Shown: positions 15,320 to 23,921 of the stretch, one piece after another
How the letters are laid out: each line of letters opens with the position of its first letter
How positions within the stretch are numbered: the stretch's first letter is position 1
Assembly: GCA_963702835.1 (NCBI GenBank)
Contig: OY969762.1
Location: 372,001 to 436,000, forward strand
Reading direction: 5' to 3'
Length of the DNA stretch: 64,000 bases
Source of the DNA: JAFGAV01 sp041479055
Lineage (GTDB): Bacteria; Acidobacteriota; Aminicenantia; Aminicenantales; JAFGAV01
Program-made: the position numbers and the translations under genes
Notes under the pieces: generated by a model
Seen by the model: the letters and a program-made list of their open reading frames with translations, nothing else
Told to the model about the DNA's origin: nothing
Databases searched by the model: none

Positions 15320-15744
15320 CCATGGAGCTCAAAACTAAAAAAATACATCCTGCCGCCAAGCTCCCGGCCTATGGGCATCCGGGCGACGCGGGGCTTGACC
15401 TTTTCTCCTGTGTGGATGAGGCGCTCGGGCCGGGCGAGGTCAAGGCCATACCGACCGGCCTGGAGATGGCTATTCCGCCCGGCTTCGTCGGCCTGGTCTG
15501 GGACAAGAGCGGCCTGTCTTTGGAGGCCGTCCACCGTTTAGCCGGAGTGGTGGATGCGGGCTACCGGGGAGAGGTCAGAGTGGTCTTGGCCAACCTCGGC
15601 AGGCGGACGTTCAAGATCAGCCAGGGCATGAAGATCGCCCAGATGCTCATCCAGCCCGTGCAGTCGGTCAAGGTGATTGAGGCCGACACGCTGGACGCCA
15701 CCTCCCGCGGCCGAGGCGGCTTCGGCAGCACGGGAAGGTACTAA
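15316..15744 (+). CDS. dut: Deoxyuridine 5'-triphosphate nucleotidohydrolase (dUTPase)
   Basis: A 142-residue trimeric dUTPase converting dUTP to dUMP and PPi. The five conserved motifs are visible: DAGLDLFS (I), DKSGLSLE (II), AGVVDAGYRGEVRVVLAN (III), GMKIAQMLI (IV) and RGRGGFGSTGRY (V). In motif II Asp-Lys replaces the usual Pro-Arg before Ser-Gly, as also occurs in several dUTPases of this branch. Start ATG 15316 overlaps the nrdG stop. Being last in the nrd operon places dUTP control under the same NrdR switch as dNTP synthesis. Confidence 0.95.
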   Translation: MTMELKTKKIHPAAKLPAYGHPGDAGLDLFSCVDEALGPGEVKAIPTGLEMAIPPGFVGLVWDKSGLSLEAVHRLAGVVDAGYRGEVRVVLANLGRRTFKISQGMKIAQMLIQPVQSVKVIEADTLDATSRGRGGFGSTGRY

Positions 15745-15860
15745 CGATCATTAATAAGTGGATCGCTGAGCCGGGAGAGTATGAAGTCATGGTGGGCCGA
15801 TCATCAGCCGATATCAAGCTGAGAGCGCTTTTCACCCTTCAATAGCGTTTAAGCCGCGGC

Positions 15861-16376
15861 TTAGAAACAAAAGCCGACCCGCAATTCCGGCCCGTGGACG
15901 AAGCGGCTGTTGTAGCCGGCGTTTCTGATGTAGAGCTCGTATCCGGCGGAATAAAGCAGGGTGAGGGTGACGGGCTTGAGGCTGAGCGTCGCTCCCAATT
16001 CGGCCATGGGCGCGATCATGGCGTCCTGGGGACGGTTGTCCCAGCCGAGGCCGATGAAGACAAGATGGGGAGCCCGGGTGAGGATGTAGCCGTGCCAGCG
16101 AAAGCCGAGGTACCAGCGGCCTTTGTTGTTGGCGTACTTTTCGCCCATCCCGCCTTGCCCGGCTCGATGATAGGTGTAGCCGAAACGAGCGGTCCACACG
16201 GATCGAGAGGACAGCGTGCTGGCCAGCTCGAATTGGATGTCTTTGTTCGCCAGCCACAGGATATCGGTGGTCAGGCCGTAGCTGATGGGGGCAGTGAGGA
16301 AGGTGGATTGGCCAAAGAGTTTGGGCACGGATGCTAGAGTTCCGAACAGCATAAGAATAATCAGCCATTTTTTCAT
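15861..16376 (-). CDS. Outer-membrane beta-barrel protein, unknown function
   Basis: A 171-residue protein with a signal peptide (KKWLIILMLFGTLASVPKLFG, cleavage before QSTFL). Amphipathic strands follow such as WTARFGYTYHRAGQ, WYLGFRWHGYILTRAP and PELRVGFCF. It ends in Phe, consistent with outer-membrane insertion. The size fits an 8-strand barrel. GAGGTGA seven bases before ATG 16376 sets the start. No named family is recognised; it differs from the barrel interrupted at 7437. Confidence 0.7.
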   Translation of the reverse strand: MKKWLIILMLFGTLASVPKLFGQSTFLTAPISYGLTTDILWLANKDIQFELASTLSSRSVWTARFGYTYHRAGQGGMGEKYANNKGRWYLGFRWHGYILTRAPHLVFIGLGWDNRPQDAMIAPMAELGATLSLKPVTLTLLYSAGYELYIRNAGYNSRFVHGPELRVGFCF

Positions 16377-16514
16377 AATCGTCACCTCTGGTTTTGAATG
16401 TGAGCTGGATACGCGAGGTGATACCCCGAAGTCTCCCGCCTCAAAAAAAATCTATTCTATTCGCTTGATTATTATCCGTCAAGTATTTTTTCATATTATT
16501 ATTGACATTTTTTG

Positions 16515-17051
16515 TCACTTTAAAAGCAGGAAAGCATAGCGGTTCATTGTTTGGGAATAATCGGACAACACCTGAATGGGATAGCCCAGACGGCGGACCG
16601 AGGCATAGACGTCCATGGCCAGAGCATCCGGCGTGGGCCTGGCCATTTTGGGCAGCTTGCAGGCCCGGAGGTTGCCGGCACACTCGGAGCACAGATTGCA
16701 GCTGTCCATGAAGAGGAGGAAAGCTTTTTCCATTCCCCGCAGGAAGACCTCCCGCTCGAGCTTAAGAAGCTCACGATTGACGCCCCGGGTCCAGTCGGAG
16801 CGGTCCTCTGGCTTGGCAACTTTCTTCTGGAAGTGGAAGACGGCGGCTTCCCGGTAGTCCCGGAAGAACCGGCGGCATTCTTCGACGCCGGGCAAACTGG
16901 GCGGACAGGAGGCAGTCCGGCCGTACTCCGGACAGCCGAAGCGGCATTTCATCCGCACCCACTCTGCCACCGCGAAGCGGCGTGGGTCGGCCCAGCGGAA
17001 ATCTTTGAACCCGAAAGACAGGAAGAGTTGCTCCAATTCTTGGCGCTTCAT
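16515..17051 (-). CDS. DUF2284 predicted metal-binding protein
   Basis: A 178-residue Cys-rich cytosolic protein. Motifs CRFGCPEYGRTASCPPSLPG (residues ~36-55) and CNLCSECAGNLRACK (~119-133) are the hallmark of DUF2284, thought to bind metal or an Fe-S cluster. The MARPTPDALAMDVYAS stretch after the second motif is also conserved. Function is unknown; family members are common in anaerobes. The start is ATG 17051. It is convergent with nothing nearby and divergent from trmJ. Confidence 0.85.
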   Translation of the reverse strand: MKRQELEQLFLSFGFKDFRWADPRRFAVAEWVRMKCRFGCPEYGRTASCPPSLPGVEECRRFFRDYREAAVFHFQKKVAKPEDRSDWTRGVNRELLKLEREVFLRGMEKAFLLFMDSCNLCSECAGNLRACKLPKMARPTPDALAMDVYASVRRLGYPIQVLSDYSQTMNRYAFLLLK

Positions 17052-17205
17052 GACCTCACCCTCGTTGAAATTATTTAAAGGAAATATATATTATCAAAAA
17101 AAACAAGATCTAGCATTTTTTTCGGTTCTCTTCCATTTCATGTGTCAGCCCTCTGTCTCTTTTGTGTATTTTGTCCCGGGAATTGTTTTATACTAAGCAG
17201 CGGCC

Positions 17206-17958
17206 ATGATTCGCGAGTCACGCCGTCCCGTCCGACGCCCGGTCTCCATCATCTTGTCCAACCCCGAAAATCCGGACAACCTGGGCCTGGTCGCCCGAGC
17301 CATGAAAAATACCGGGTTCCACGACCTGCGGCTGGCCGGCCTCCGCAGCGTGCCCGAAAAAGCCTTCAGCGTGGCCGTCCATTCCCAGGAGATCCTCCGT
17401 CAGGCGAAGTTTTATCCAAGCCTGGCCGAAGCCACGGCCGACTTGGACGTGGTCTTGGCCGGCACCGTGCGCTTCAGAAAGGATTTTGTCTCCCTGTCTC
17501 TCAGGGAGGCAGTCCGGAGCATATTCCGCTTTCCGGCCTCGACCCGCCTGGGCCTCCTCTTCGGCAACGAGCGCACCGGGCTCGACCGCGAGGAGCTGCG
17601 GAGGGCGAGCGCCTGTTTCGTCATTCCCCAGGCCGGCAGTCAGCCTTCCTATAATTTGGCGGCGGCCGTTCTGCTGACCCTGTTTGCCATATTTGACTGG
17701 GACCAGGAGCAGGAGCCTATCGTCTTCAGGCGTCCTTTGCCGCGGCCGGAACAAGAGGAATGCATCGACCGGATCTGCCGGAAGCTGGAGGAGGCGGGGT
17801 TCATCCACGACACCAACCGCCGGCAGCTGACCGACCGGATCTATGGCTTGTTCGGCCGGATGGCCTTGTCCGCCCAGGACAAGGCCTTGTTATTGGCCGT
17901 TTTCTCCAAGGGGCTGCGTCGGCCGAAGAAAGACAGGAGGGAACATGAAGGAGCTTAA
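17206..17958 (+). CDS. trmJ: tRNA/rRNA 2'-O-methyltransferase, TrmJ-like (SPOUT)
   Basis: A 250-residue SpoU/TrmH-class methyltransferase that methylates a ribose 2'-OH, in TrmJ at tRNA position 32. Motif 1 is NPENPDNLGLVARAMKN, motif 2 LLFGNERTGLDREEL, and motif 3 IPQAGSQPSYNLAAAVLL, forming the trefoil SAM knot. The C-terminal helical extension (residues 185-245) is the TrmJ-type dimer/substrate domain. It overlaps the next gene by 14 bases. The assignment to TrmJ over other SpoU enzymes rests on the FGNERTGL context and the extension. Confidence 0.88.
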   Translation: MIRESRRPVRRPVSIILSNPENPDNLGLVARAMKNTGFHDLRLAGLRSVPEKAFSVAVHSQEILRQAKFYPSLAEATADLDVVLAGTVRFRKDFVSLSLREAVRSIFRFPASTRLGLLFGNERTGLDREELRRASACFVIPQAGSQPSYNLAAAVLLTLFAIFDWDQEQEPIVFRRPLPRPEQEECIDRICRKLEEAGFIHDTNRRQLTDRIYGLFGRMALSAQDKALLLAVFSKGLRRPKKDRREHEGA

Positions 17959-18346
17959 GGTCAGCTTTCCCGGAGGAGTCAAAGTGGACGTGGCTTTTAA
18001 GGGCCATCTGATCCGCACCGACCAGCCCGTATCCGACGGGGGCGAGGGGTCGGCGCCGTCACCTTTCGATCTGTTCCTGGCCTCCCTAGCTGCCTGCGCC
18101 GGCTATTACCTCTTGGCTTTCTGCCAGGCCCGGAGCCTGGCCACCCGGGGAGCGGGCCTGACCATGAGCTACGAGCGCAATCCTCAAACTAAGTTGGTCG
18201 ACCGGATCGAGATTATGCTCCGGCTTCCGCCCGGCTTTCCCGAGCGCTACACGCCGGCTGTCATCAAGGCGGTGGACGCCTGCACGGTAAAGGCCCATCT
18301 CCTCCAGCCGCCCGCCTTCAGCATCGTCGCCCGGAAGACGGAATAG
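17945..18346 (+). CDS. OsmC/YhfA-family protein
   Basis: A 133-residue OsmC-like protein. Conserved pieces are SPFDLFLASLAACAGYY with the first reactive Cys and KAVDACTVKAHLL with the second, the pair that reduces organic peroxides in OsmC/Ohr. The shape (SAPSPFDL) is nearest to the YhfA branch, whose role is less clear. ATG 17945 is used because GGAGG stands seven bases before it inside trmJ. It is co-transcribed with trmJ. Confidence 0.87.
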   Translation: MKELKVSFPGGVKVDVAFKGHLIRTDQPVSDGGEGSAPSPFDLFLASLAACAGYYLLAFCQARSLATRGAGLTMSYERNPQTKLVDRIEIMLRLPPGFPERYTPAVIKAVDACTVKAHLLQPPAFSIVARKTE

Positions 18347-18365
18347 GGAGGGCGCCGGCCAAGCC

Positions 18366-19346
18366 CTATTGAGCCGAAGCCTGGGGAAGCCAAAGGTAAT
18401 AGAAGCCGCTCTTCAGGCTGGCCAACAAGCGCGACCAGACCTGCTCTTCGGCCGTCGGCCGTCCGGCCGGGGAAAAGGAATAAATATTCGTTCGGGTCTT
18501 GGGATAATAGGTATAGGCCACGACCTTGGCCCGAGGCAGGCCGGCCATTTTCAACACAGTGCTTAAGGCCGAGTCGAAATATCCGATCTCGTCGATGAGT
18601 TTTGCTTCCAGCGCTTGTCTGGCCGTGTAGACACGGCCGTCGGCCAGGCGGACCACCTCCTCCCGCGTCAGCCGGCCCGACCGGTTGGCGGCCACCACGT
18701 CGACAAAGGTCCGATAATCCTCGTCGATCATCCCCTGGAAGAGGGCCCGTTCTTGGTCTGTCATTCCGCGGAACAGGCTGCCCGCATCTTTGAGCGCGCC
18801 GGACTTGATGACGTTCACCCGCAAGCCTAAGTTGCCCAGCAATTCGCCCGTCTCGGGAAAGAGGGCTATGACACCGATGCTGCCGGTGAGGGTCGTGGGA
18901 AGGGCGATGATCCGGTCGCAGGCACAGGCCACATAGTACCCTCCCGAGGCGGCCAGGCTCATCATCAAGGCCGTCACCGGAAGGCCGGTGCGTTTTTTAA
19001 AACGGAGGATCTCATGATGAAGCAGGTCGCTGGCGGTGACTTCGCCGCCCGGCGTGTCCAGGCGGAGGATGACGGCCCGGATATCCGGGTCTTGGGCGGC
19101 CCGCTCGAGCTTGGCGGTGAACGAGGAGAGGAGGTTTCTCTCCCGGCTCAGGGAGCCCGCATCGCTCCCGGAGACAAGAATGCCCTCAAGGTCGAGGAGA
19201 AGGATCTTGTCCCGGGCTTCGCTCTTGTGCAGGACGACCTCCCGGAGGGTGTCTTCTCCCAGCAGGTCGAAATGAAGATGGACCGCGCAGCCGGACAGGA
19301 TCAGGAGCAGCGGGACGGCCAACATCAAGACTACGGCTTTTTTCAT
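18366..19346 (-). CDS. sppA: Signal peptide peptidase SppA (S49), lipoprotein form
   Basis: A 326-residue membrane-attached serine protease that degrades cleaved signal peptides. A lipobox LLILSGC (Cys20) suggests lipid anchoring, where most SppA proteins have a TM helix. The catalytic Ser134 is in MMSLAASGGYYVA and the base Lys186 in KSGALKDAGS. LDTPGGEVTAS and LTGSIGVI are conserved S49 blocks. The length matches the short 'SppA 36K' type. It is the last gene of a leftward unit with the DAG kinase, the VTT protein and a secreted protein. Confidence 0.92.
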   Translation of the reverse strand: MKKAVVLMLAVPLLLILSGCAVHLHFDLLGEDTLREVVLHKSEARDKILLLDLEGILVSGSDAGSLSRERNLLSSFTAKLERAAQDPDIRAVILRLDTPGGEVTASDLLHHEILRFKKRTGLPVTALMMSLAASGGYYVACACDRIIALPTTLTGSIGVIALFPETGELLGNLGLRVNVIKSGALKDAGSLFRGMTDQERALFQGMIDEDYRTFVDVVAANRSGRLTREEVVRLADGRVYTARQALEAKLIDEIGYFDSALSTVLKMAGLPRAKVVAYTYYPKTRTNIYSFSPAGRPTAEEQVWSRLLASLKSGFYYLWLPQASAQ

Positions 19347-19371
19347 GTGTGTCCTCCCTGGAGATTTACTC

Positions 19372-20289
19372 TCAGTCCGGCACGACGATCTTGATGGCTT
19401 TGGGCATGACCTCCAGCTCGAGCCTGTCCTGGTAGGGGAGGTCCTCGCCGTTATATTGAACGGGCAGTTTCCGGCCTTGGATGATCATCCGCTTGGCTTT
19501 AAAATGCCGTAGACTCCGCTGCAGAAGCCCCAGATAGATGAACACGCCCAGGGAAACGTAGAGGGGCGCGCTCATCTCGTAGAAGGTAATGTCCAGGTAG
19601 CCGTCGTCGATGACAGCATAGGGGGCGATCCTCCAGCCGTAGCCGAAGTATCGCGTCTTGGTGACGATGCAGTCGACCATCTTCAGCCGCATCGACTTAT
19701 GGGCAAAGGGCTGGCCTCCGTCTTCCAGCCCGTCGTAAAGATCGACCTCCACCTCGTGCCGCGCGTGGAAAAGGTTCGGCCAGATGGACAGGAAGTGGCC
19801 CAGCATCCCGGGGGCGAAGTTCTTGTGGGCGCAGTAGCCGCATTCGGCCGTCCCCCCGATGTTGATGAAGGACCCGATGCGTCCGTTGACCCGGATGACG
19901 TCGATGGGCTTCACCCGGCCCTCGGTCAGAAGGCGCAGGGCGTTTTTGGCGCGCTTGGGAATGCCCAGGGACCACTGGAAGGCGTTGCCGCTGCCCAGGG
20001 CGATGATGCCCAGGCGCACCCGGTCATTGGTGCCGGCCTGGATGATGCCCTGGATGACGTCCGAAATGGTGCCGTCGCCGCCGACGATGACCAGGAAGTC
20101 GTTAGTCTTGCTCAGCTCGACGGCCCGGCGGATGCTCTCTTCCTTGCTCCGGGTCGGCCGGGTCGGCGGGCCCTTCAGCCGGCTCTGGAGATAATGGCGC
20201 AAACGAATGTCCCTCTGCCATTTATGGCTGGCCGACCGCGGGTTGATAATACAGGGCGCGCTGCTCAGGAAATCAGAGTCTTGTATCAT
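19372..20289 (-). CDS. Diacylglycerol/lipid kinase (DagK/YegS family)
   Basis: A 305-residue soluble lipid kinase. The nucleotide-binding motif is VIVGGDGTISDVIQGI, and LGIIALGSGNAFQWSLGIP is the GTGNDFAR-like block. The C-terminal beta-sandwich has YAVIDDGYLDITFYE and VQYNGEDLPYQD (the usual D-GE lipid-site turn). It would phosphorylate diacylglycerol or a sphingoid/undecaprenol-type lipid; the substrate cannot be assigned. The start overlaps the stop of the upstream VTT gene (ATGA). An inferred role is to recycle DAG released by envelope synthesis. Confidence 0.9.
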   Translation of the reverse strand: MIQDSDFLSSAPCIINPRSASHKWQRDIRLRHYLQSRLKGPPTRPTRSKEESIRRAVELSKTNDFLVIVGGDGTISDVIQGIIQAGTNDRVRLGIIALGSGNAFQWSLGIPKRAKNALRLLTEGRVKPIDVIRVNGRIGSFINIGGTAECGYCAHKNFAPGMLGHFLSIWPNLFHARHEVEVDLYDGLEDGGQPFAHKSMRLKMVDCIVTKTRYFGYGWRIAPYAVIDDGYLDITFYEMSAPLYVSLGVFIYLGLLQRSLRHFKAKRMIIQGRKLPVQYNGEDLPYQDRLELEVMPKAIKIVVPD

Positions 20290-21194
20290 CGGGTTTGTTT
20301 GAAGGAAGTTCTTTTATAGCATGGGCCGGAAGGGCTGTCAAAACAAATTAGGCCAATTGAAATTCTGCCTCGGTTAAGAATGGCAAATAAATAGGGAGGA
20401 GTTTGGGCCCTATTCAGGGGGAAGGCCGTCTCCGTCCTGGCCGAGGGGGGAGAGGCGGCCAGCCGTTTCTTTTGTCTTTTTTTGAACAATTGAAAGAAGA
20501 GAGGGGCCAGGGCCACGGCCAGGAGCAGGCCGAAGATTCCGAAGATCACATAGTCGGGGAAGCTCAGGAGGTCGCCCAACAAGGCGATCAAGTAGATCCG
20601 CGGCAGGCGGGAGGTGAAAACGGCCAGGATATATTTCCACAAGGGGTAGCGGGCCAGCACAACCAGAAAGCGGAGGGGATAAAAGGGGATGGGCGTGAAG
20701 CCGCAGACCCAAAGGGTGAGGAAGGGCGCTTTGTTGAAAAGGTTCACCGATTTTTGGACGACCCGGCTTTCCAGCATCCGGCGGAAGAGACGCAAGTCGG
20801 CCACATACTGGAAGACGGTGTAGTTGATGATCTCAGTCAGGACCAGCCCGGCTACGGAAACCAGGGCGGTGAGGAGCGGCGGATAGAACTTGCTGAAGTA
20901 GAGGATCACCGGCTCATGGGGGACCGTGGAGATGATGAACTCGGCCGGGAAGGAATAGAGGAACAGAACCCACAGGCTCTTGCTCTGCTGGACGGACCTG
21001 GAGGATAGCCACCAGACGAGCAGGCCCAGGACAAGAACGACCTCCAAGACGAAGAGGAATGTTCTCAGCCGGGGATTGATCTGTTTCGAGCGTAAAGCTA
21101 GGCGCAGGCGCCGGTGGAGCCTGCGCTGCTCCGCTTCTTCAGCCCGACGGTCCGGGGATTCGGGCGATCCCCTCGGCTTCTCCTGAAGGCTCAA
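20286..21194 (-). CDS. VTT-domain (DedA/SNARE-associated) membrane protein
   Basis: A 302-residue inner-membrane protein. A basic N-terminal segment (residues 1-45) precedes about five helices. The VTT core shows FPAEFIISTVPHEPVILYF, then LNYTVFQY-like segment, FNKAPFLTLWVCGFTPIPFY (the F...R/TP(I)P motif) and FTSRLPRIYLIALLGD. DedA-superfamily proteins carry lipids across membranes or act as flippases. The C-terminal 60 residues look non-conserved. It is translationally coupled to the DAG kinase and the secreted protein, which supports a joint role in membrane lipid turnover. Confidence 0.8.
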   Translation of the reverse strand: MSLQEKPRGSPESPDRRAEEAEQRRLHRRLRLALRSKQINPRLRTFLFVLEVVLVLGLLVWWLSSRSVQQSKSLWVLFLYSFPAEFIISTVPHEPVILYFSKFYPPLLTALVSVAGLVLTEIINYTVFQYVADLRLFRRMLESRVVQKSVNLFNKAPFLTLWVCGFTPIPFYPLRFLVVLARYPLWKYILAVFTSRLPRIYLIALLGDLLSFPDYVIFGIFGLLLAVALAPLFFQLFKKRQKKRLAASPPSARTETAFPLNRAQTPPYLFAILNRGRISIGLICFDSPSGPCYKRTSFKQTR

Positions 21195-22030
21195 TTGCGG
21201 GAAACCTTTTCCTGCTGGACCGGAACCTCCTTTTTCAGCTCCAGCGGTTCGGGCAATGTCGTGTGAAGATGAGGGTCGAGGGCGATTAGCCCGGGAGTGT
21301 CGAGGACGCGGTCCAGGCGGAAGATGAGCTCCTGGACGGAATCCTGGAGGACCTCAATAACTTTCTGGTCCGAGGTGGACTCCGGCCCCCGGGAAGCGGA
21401 AGCCAGGTAGACACCGGCCGGCAGGACCACCTCCTGGCCCTGCTCGGGCGGGTAACAAGAATTTTTGAAGGTTTCCCAGCCCTGCTCGGTCTGGCGGGGA
21501 TTCTCCGGCTCGAAATAGGGGGTGCGGGTCGGCTGGAGTCCGATGAAGATGACTTTTCCGGGAACATGCCGGCCTTGGCCGTCCTGTATCTTCACTCCTA
21601 CCTTTCCCCGGGGCGGGTCGGTCAGGGCGCAGGTGTTCTCGCCGTCCGGGGTCACCATCAGCCGGCCTTCGACCACGGCCGGGAAAAGGTTGGCCGTGAC
21701 AAGGTAAGCCCCTTCGGGCAGGGGAAGGGTCAGCTGTGGCGTGTCTTTCAAGAAATCGCGGTAGAGGACCGCGGAGTTCAGAAAATCCTGAACCACCAGC
21801 TCGGCCAGCCGGCCCTTCTGTTCCGAGATTCTGAGGCGGCCCGGGCCCCCGATGAGCGCCAGAAAGGCGCCGTCCGAGACGATCCAGTCGCCCTTCTGCC
21901 ACAGGGCCCGGAAGGCCTCGGGCACGTCCTCTGCGCTCTGGGCGTTCTGGAGCTTGACCTGACCGAAGAGCTGACCCGTCAGCAGGCCGAGAACCAGGAG
22001 GAATAGAGAGAAACTCCCTTTTCTATTCAT
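21191..22030 (-). CDS. Secreted protein of unknown function ending in a DPHLHT motif
   Basis: A 279-residue protein with a signal peptide (KGSFSLFLLVLGLLTGQLFG, cleavage before QVKLQ). It is beta-rich, with GKVGVKIQDGQGRHVPGKVIF resembling a carboxypeptidase-regulatory/transthyretin-like repeat. The end, GLIALDPHLHTTLPEP, is exactly how the PHP (metallo-hydrolase) part of CehA/McbA-type proteins begins, yet only about 20 residues follow. It may be a truncated relative of that family. AGGGAG lies before ATG 22030. Its stop overlaps the next gene's start by 4 bases. Confidence 0.65.
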   Translation of the reverse strand: MNRKGSFSLFLLVLGLLTGQLFGQVKLQNAQSAEDVPEAFRALWQKGDWIVSDGAFLALIGGPGRLRISEQKGRLAELVVQDFLNSAVLYRDFLKDTPQLTLPLPEGAYLVTANLFPAVVEGRLMVTPDGENTCALTDPPRGKVGVKIQDGQGRHVPGKVIFIGLQPTRTPYFEPENPRQTEQGWETFKNSCYPPEQGQEVVLPAGVYLASASRGPESTSDQKVIEVLQDSVQELIFRLDRVLDTPGLIALDPHLHTTLPEPLELKKEVPVQQEKVSRN

Positions 22031-22121
22031 CAATACACTCCCTGTCTTTCTGCTCTCGTTAAATGATTTTACATTACCTGAAATTTGCAGTGAATGTAAA
22101 TGAGAATATCCGGCCGTCTTC

Positions 22122-22150
22122 TTGATGGGACAGCGCAGTTTGGTTACAAT
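22122..22150 (+). promoter_or_regulatory. Promoter of the GNAT-like gene
   Basis: TTGATG (22122-22127), 17-bp spacer, TACAAT (22145-22150), 26 bases upstream of ATG 22177. Confidence 0.6.
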
Positions 22151-22176
22151 CAAAGGGAGCATCCCTCTAATTAAAG

Positions 22177-23166
22177 ATGCACCAACAAGATCCCACGACC
22201 GCACTCCTGCGCCGGGTCGAGACCGGAGGCCGGTCGTTCTGGCTCAAAGTGGAGACCTCCTCCCAGGCGGCGGACTATGCCAAGTATGAGGAACTCCGCA
22301 ATGAGATCTGGGGCTTCCCCCAGGACAACCTGCCCGGGACCCGGAACATGATGTGCGAGAACTATCTCCACGAGGGGAGCAGCCTGTTCATCGCCGCTTA
22401 TGCCCAGGACGAACGAGGCCGGCTGGTTGAAGACAAGGAGCACTTGGCCGGCTTTTCCTACGGGTTCGTCGGGCTGCGGGACAAGTCCATCGCCTTCAAA
22501 TCGCTGGACAACCTGTGGTTCTATTCCCAGTACACCGGGGTCAAGGAGTCTTTCCGGTCCTTCGGCCTGGGCCTGCGGATCAAGAAATTCCAGGGCGATA
22601 TTCTGCGTGAAGTATTGGGAGTCTTTACCGTAACCTGCACCTATGACCCTCTGACCGGAGTGAACGCTTACCGCAACATTCATCATTTCGGGATGCAGGT
22701 TTTGGACTATCGGCCGGCCACCTACGGGGAATACGGCGGGCATCTCAACCGGCCGGACATCCCCAGCGACCGTTTCTTCATGCTCTGGGACCTCAGGGCG
22801 CAGGGGCGGCGGCCCGCTTACCCGGACGGAGTTCTCTCTCGTCCCGACCACTATGTCCTGAGCACGGGCCGGCAGACCGTCGGGGGCCGGAGCGGGCCCG
22901 TAGAAGTGGAGGTCGTTCAAAGCGCCGCCCTGGCCGGACTCGGTCAGTCCGAAATCCTGCTGGTGCCCATCCCCGAAGATTTCTACCGCATGTTGAGGGA
23001 AACCGATGTTGAAGCGGAGTCCGTCAGGCGCATCCCCTTGGAGTGGCGGCTGCGGACCAGAGAAGCGTTCGGCGCGCTTCTGGCCCAGGGCTACCGGGTC
23101 GTGGATTTCCGCAAAGCCGGCCGCGGCCCCTCATCCAACGTCTACGTCTTGCAGAAGGCGGGCTGA
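22177..23166 (+). CDS. Predicted GNAT-superfamily protein (COG3375-like)
   Basis: A 329-residue cytosolic protein. The middle resembles the COG3375 acetyltransferase-like family: EELRNEIWGFPQDNLPG, AGFSYGFVGL, FGLGLRIKKFQGDI (the acetyl-CoA-loop position), TCTYDPLTGVNAYRNIHHFG and then YGEYGGHLNRPDIPSDRF. The last is a strongly conserved block in that family. The substrate is unknown. The C-terminal 100 residues form a second region, with VYVLQKAG at the end. It is upstream of the ferritin-like gene (69 bases apart), possibly co-transcribed. Confidence 0.75.
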   Translation: MHQQDPTTALLRRVETGGRSFWLKVETSSQAADYAKYEELRNEIWGFPQDNLPGTRNMMCENYLHEGSSLFIAAYAQDERGRLVEDKEHLAGFSYGFVGLRDKSIAFKSLDNLWFYSQYTGVKESFRSFGLGLRIKKFQGDILREVLGVFTVTCTYDPLTGVNAYRNIHHFGMQVLDYRPATYGEYGGHLNRPDIPSDRFFMLWDLRAQGRRPAYPDGVLSRPDHYVLSTGRQTVGGRSGPVEVEVVQSAALAGLGQSEILLVPIPEDFYRMLRETDVEAESVRRIPLEWRLRTREAFGALLAQGYRVVDFRKAGRGPSSNVYVLQKAG

Positions 23167-23235
23167 GGCAGGCTTGGCAGGTGAAACGATTTCGATTACA
23201 ATGACGACCCCGACAAGGAACAGAGGAGACGACCT

Positions 23236-23757
23236 ATGTCAAAACTCAATGCTCCGATCAGAGAGTTTATAGAGGAAGCCCTCAAGCTCGAAATCAACGG
23301 CCAGGCCTTCTTCAATCGAGCCGCGGAAGTGACCCGCCAGGAACTGGGCAAGAAGATGTTCCTCCGCTTGGCCGGTGAAGAAGCCAAGCACCTGGAGGAT
23401 TTTAGCCGGCTGTTTTCTTCAATCCTCCGCTCCGATGATTGGAAAAAGCTGGTAAATAAGGAACGGCTCAGGGGCACAACCTCTGTCATTGAGGAATTAG
23501 CCGCCCGGATGAAACGTGCGGAAAGCAAGGGCGATATCGAAGCCCTGCGTATGGGCCTGGAGCTCGAGCTCAAAGCCATTGATTTGTTCAAGGGCTGCGC
23601 CCAAAAGACGGAGGAACCGGCGGCCAAGGAAATTTTTCTCAAAATCAGCGAGGAAGAAAAGTTCCATTATGACCTTCTCCAGGCCCAGGTCGATTCGCTG
23701 ACCGAAACCGGTTTCTGGCTGGACAGCTCTGAATTTCAGATGGACGGAAAATTCTAG
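23236..23757 (+). CDS. Ferritin-like / rubrerythrin-type protein without rubredoxin domain
   Basis: A 173-residue four-helix di-iron-type protein. Two ExxxH-type pairs are visible: FIEEALKLEINGQAFF with AGEEAKHLEDF, and RMGLELELKAIDLF with SEEEKFHYDLL. These would ligate a di-iron centre used in peroxide or oxygen detoxification. The C-terminus lacks the CxxC rubredoxin module of classic rubrerythrin. GAGGAGACGACCT lies before ATG 23236. A role in oxidative defence in an anaerobe is inferred. Confidence 0.82.
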   Translation: MSKLNAPIREFIEEALKLEINGQAFFNRAAEVTRQELGKKMFLRLAGEEAKHLEDFSRLFSSILRSDDWKKLVNKERLRGTTSVIEELAARMKRAESKGDIEALRMGLELELKAIDLFKGCAQKTEEPAAKEIFLKISEEEKFHYDLLQAQVDSLTETGFWLDSSEFQMDGKF

Positions 23758-23795
23758 CTTTCCTTCCAGTCGTCCCCTTCAAATTCTAATTTAAT

Positions 23796-23812
23796 TGTAA
23801 AATAAGCTTACA
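23796..23812 (+). promoter_or_regulatory. Candidate enhancer dyad 1 (TGTAA-N7-TTACA)
   Basis: TGTAA AATAAGC TTACA, extended to a perfect 8-bp dyad (23793-23815). It is about 75 bases upstream of the sigma-54 promoter at 23885. Similar elements precede the other two -24/-12 promoters nearby. Confidence 0.5.
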
Positions 23813-23884
23813 ATTTGGCGGTATCTGTTATAATTATTGTGTTGATTTTTCAATTAATTAGGGCCTTTGCGGGGTTTTAGACGA

Positions 23885-23901
23885 TTGGCATAAAGCTTGC
23901 T
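23885..23901 (+). promoter_or_regulatory. Sigma-54 (-24/-12) promoter of the SBP operon
   Basis: TTGGCATAAAGCTTGCT. The invariant GG (23887-23888) and GC (23899-23900) are separated by 10 bases as required. It sits 21 bases before ATG 23922. Confidence 0.75.
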
Positions 23902-23921
23902 CAAAAAATCATTCTGATAAG

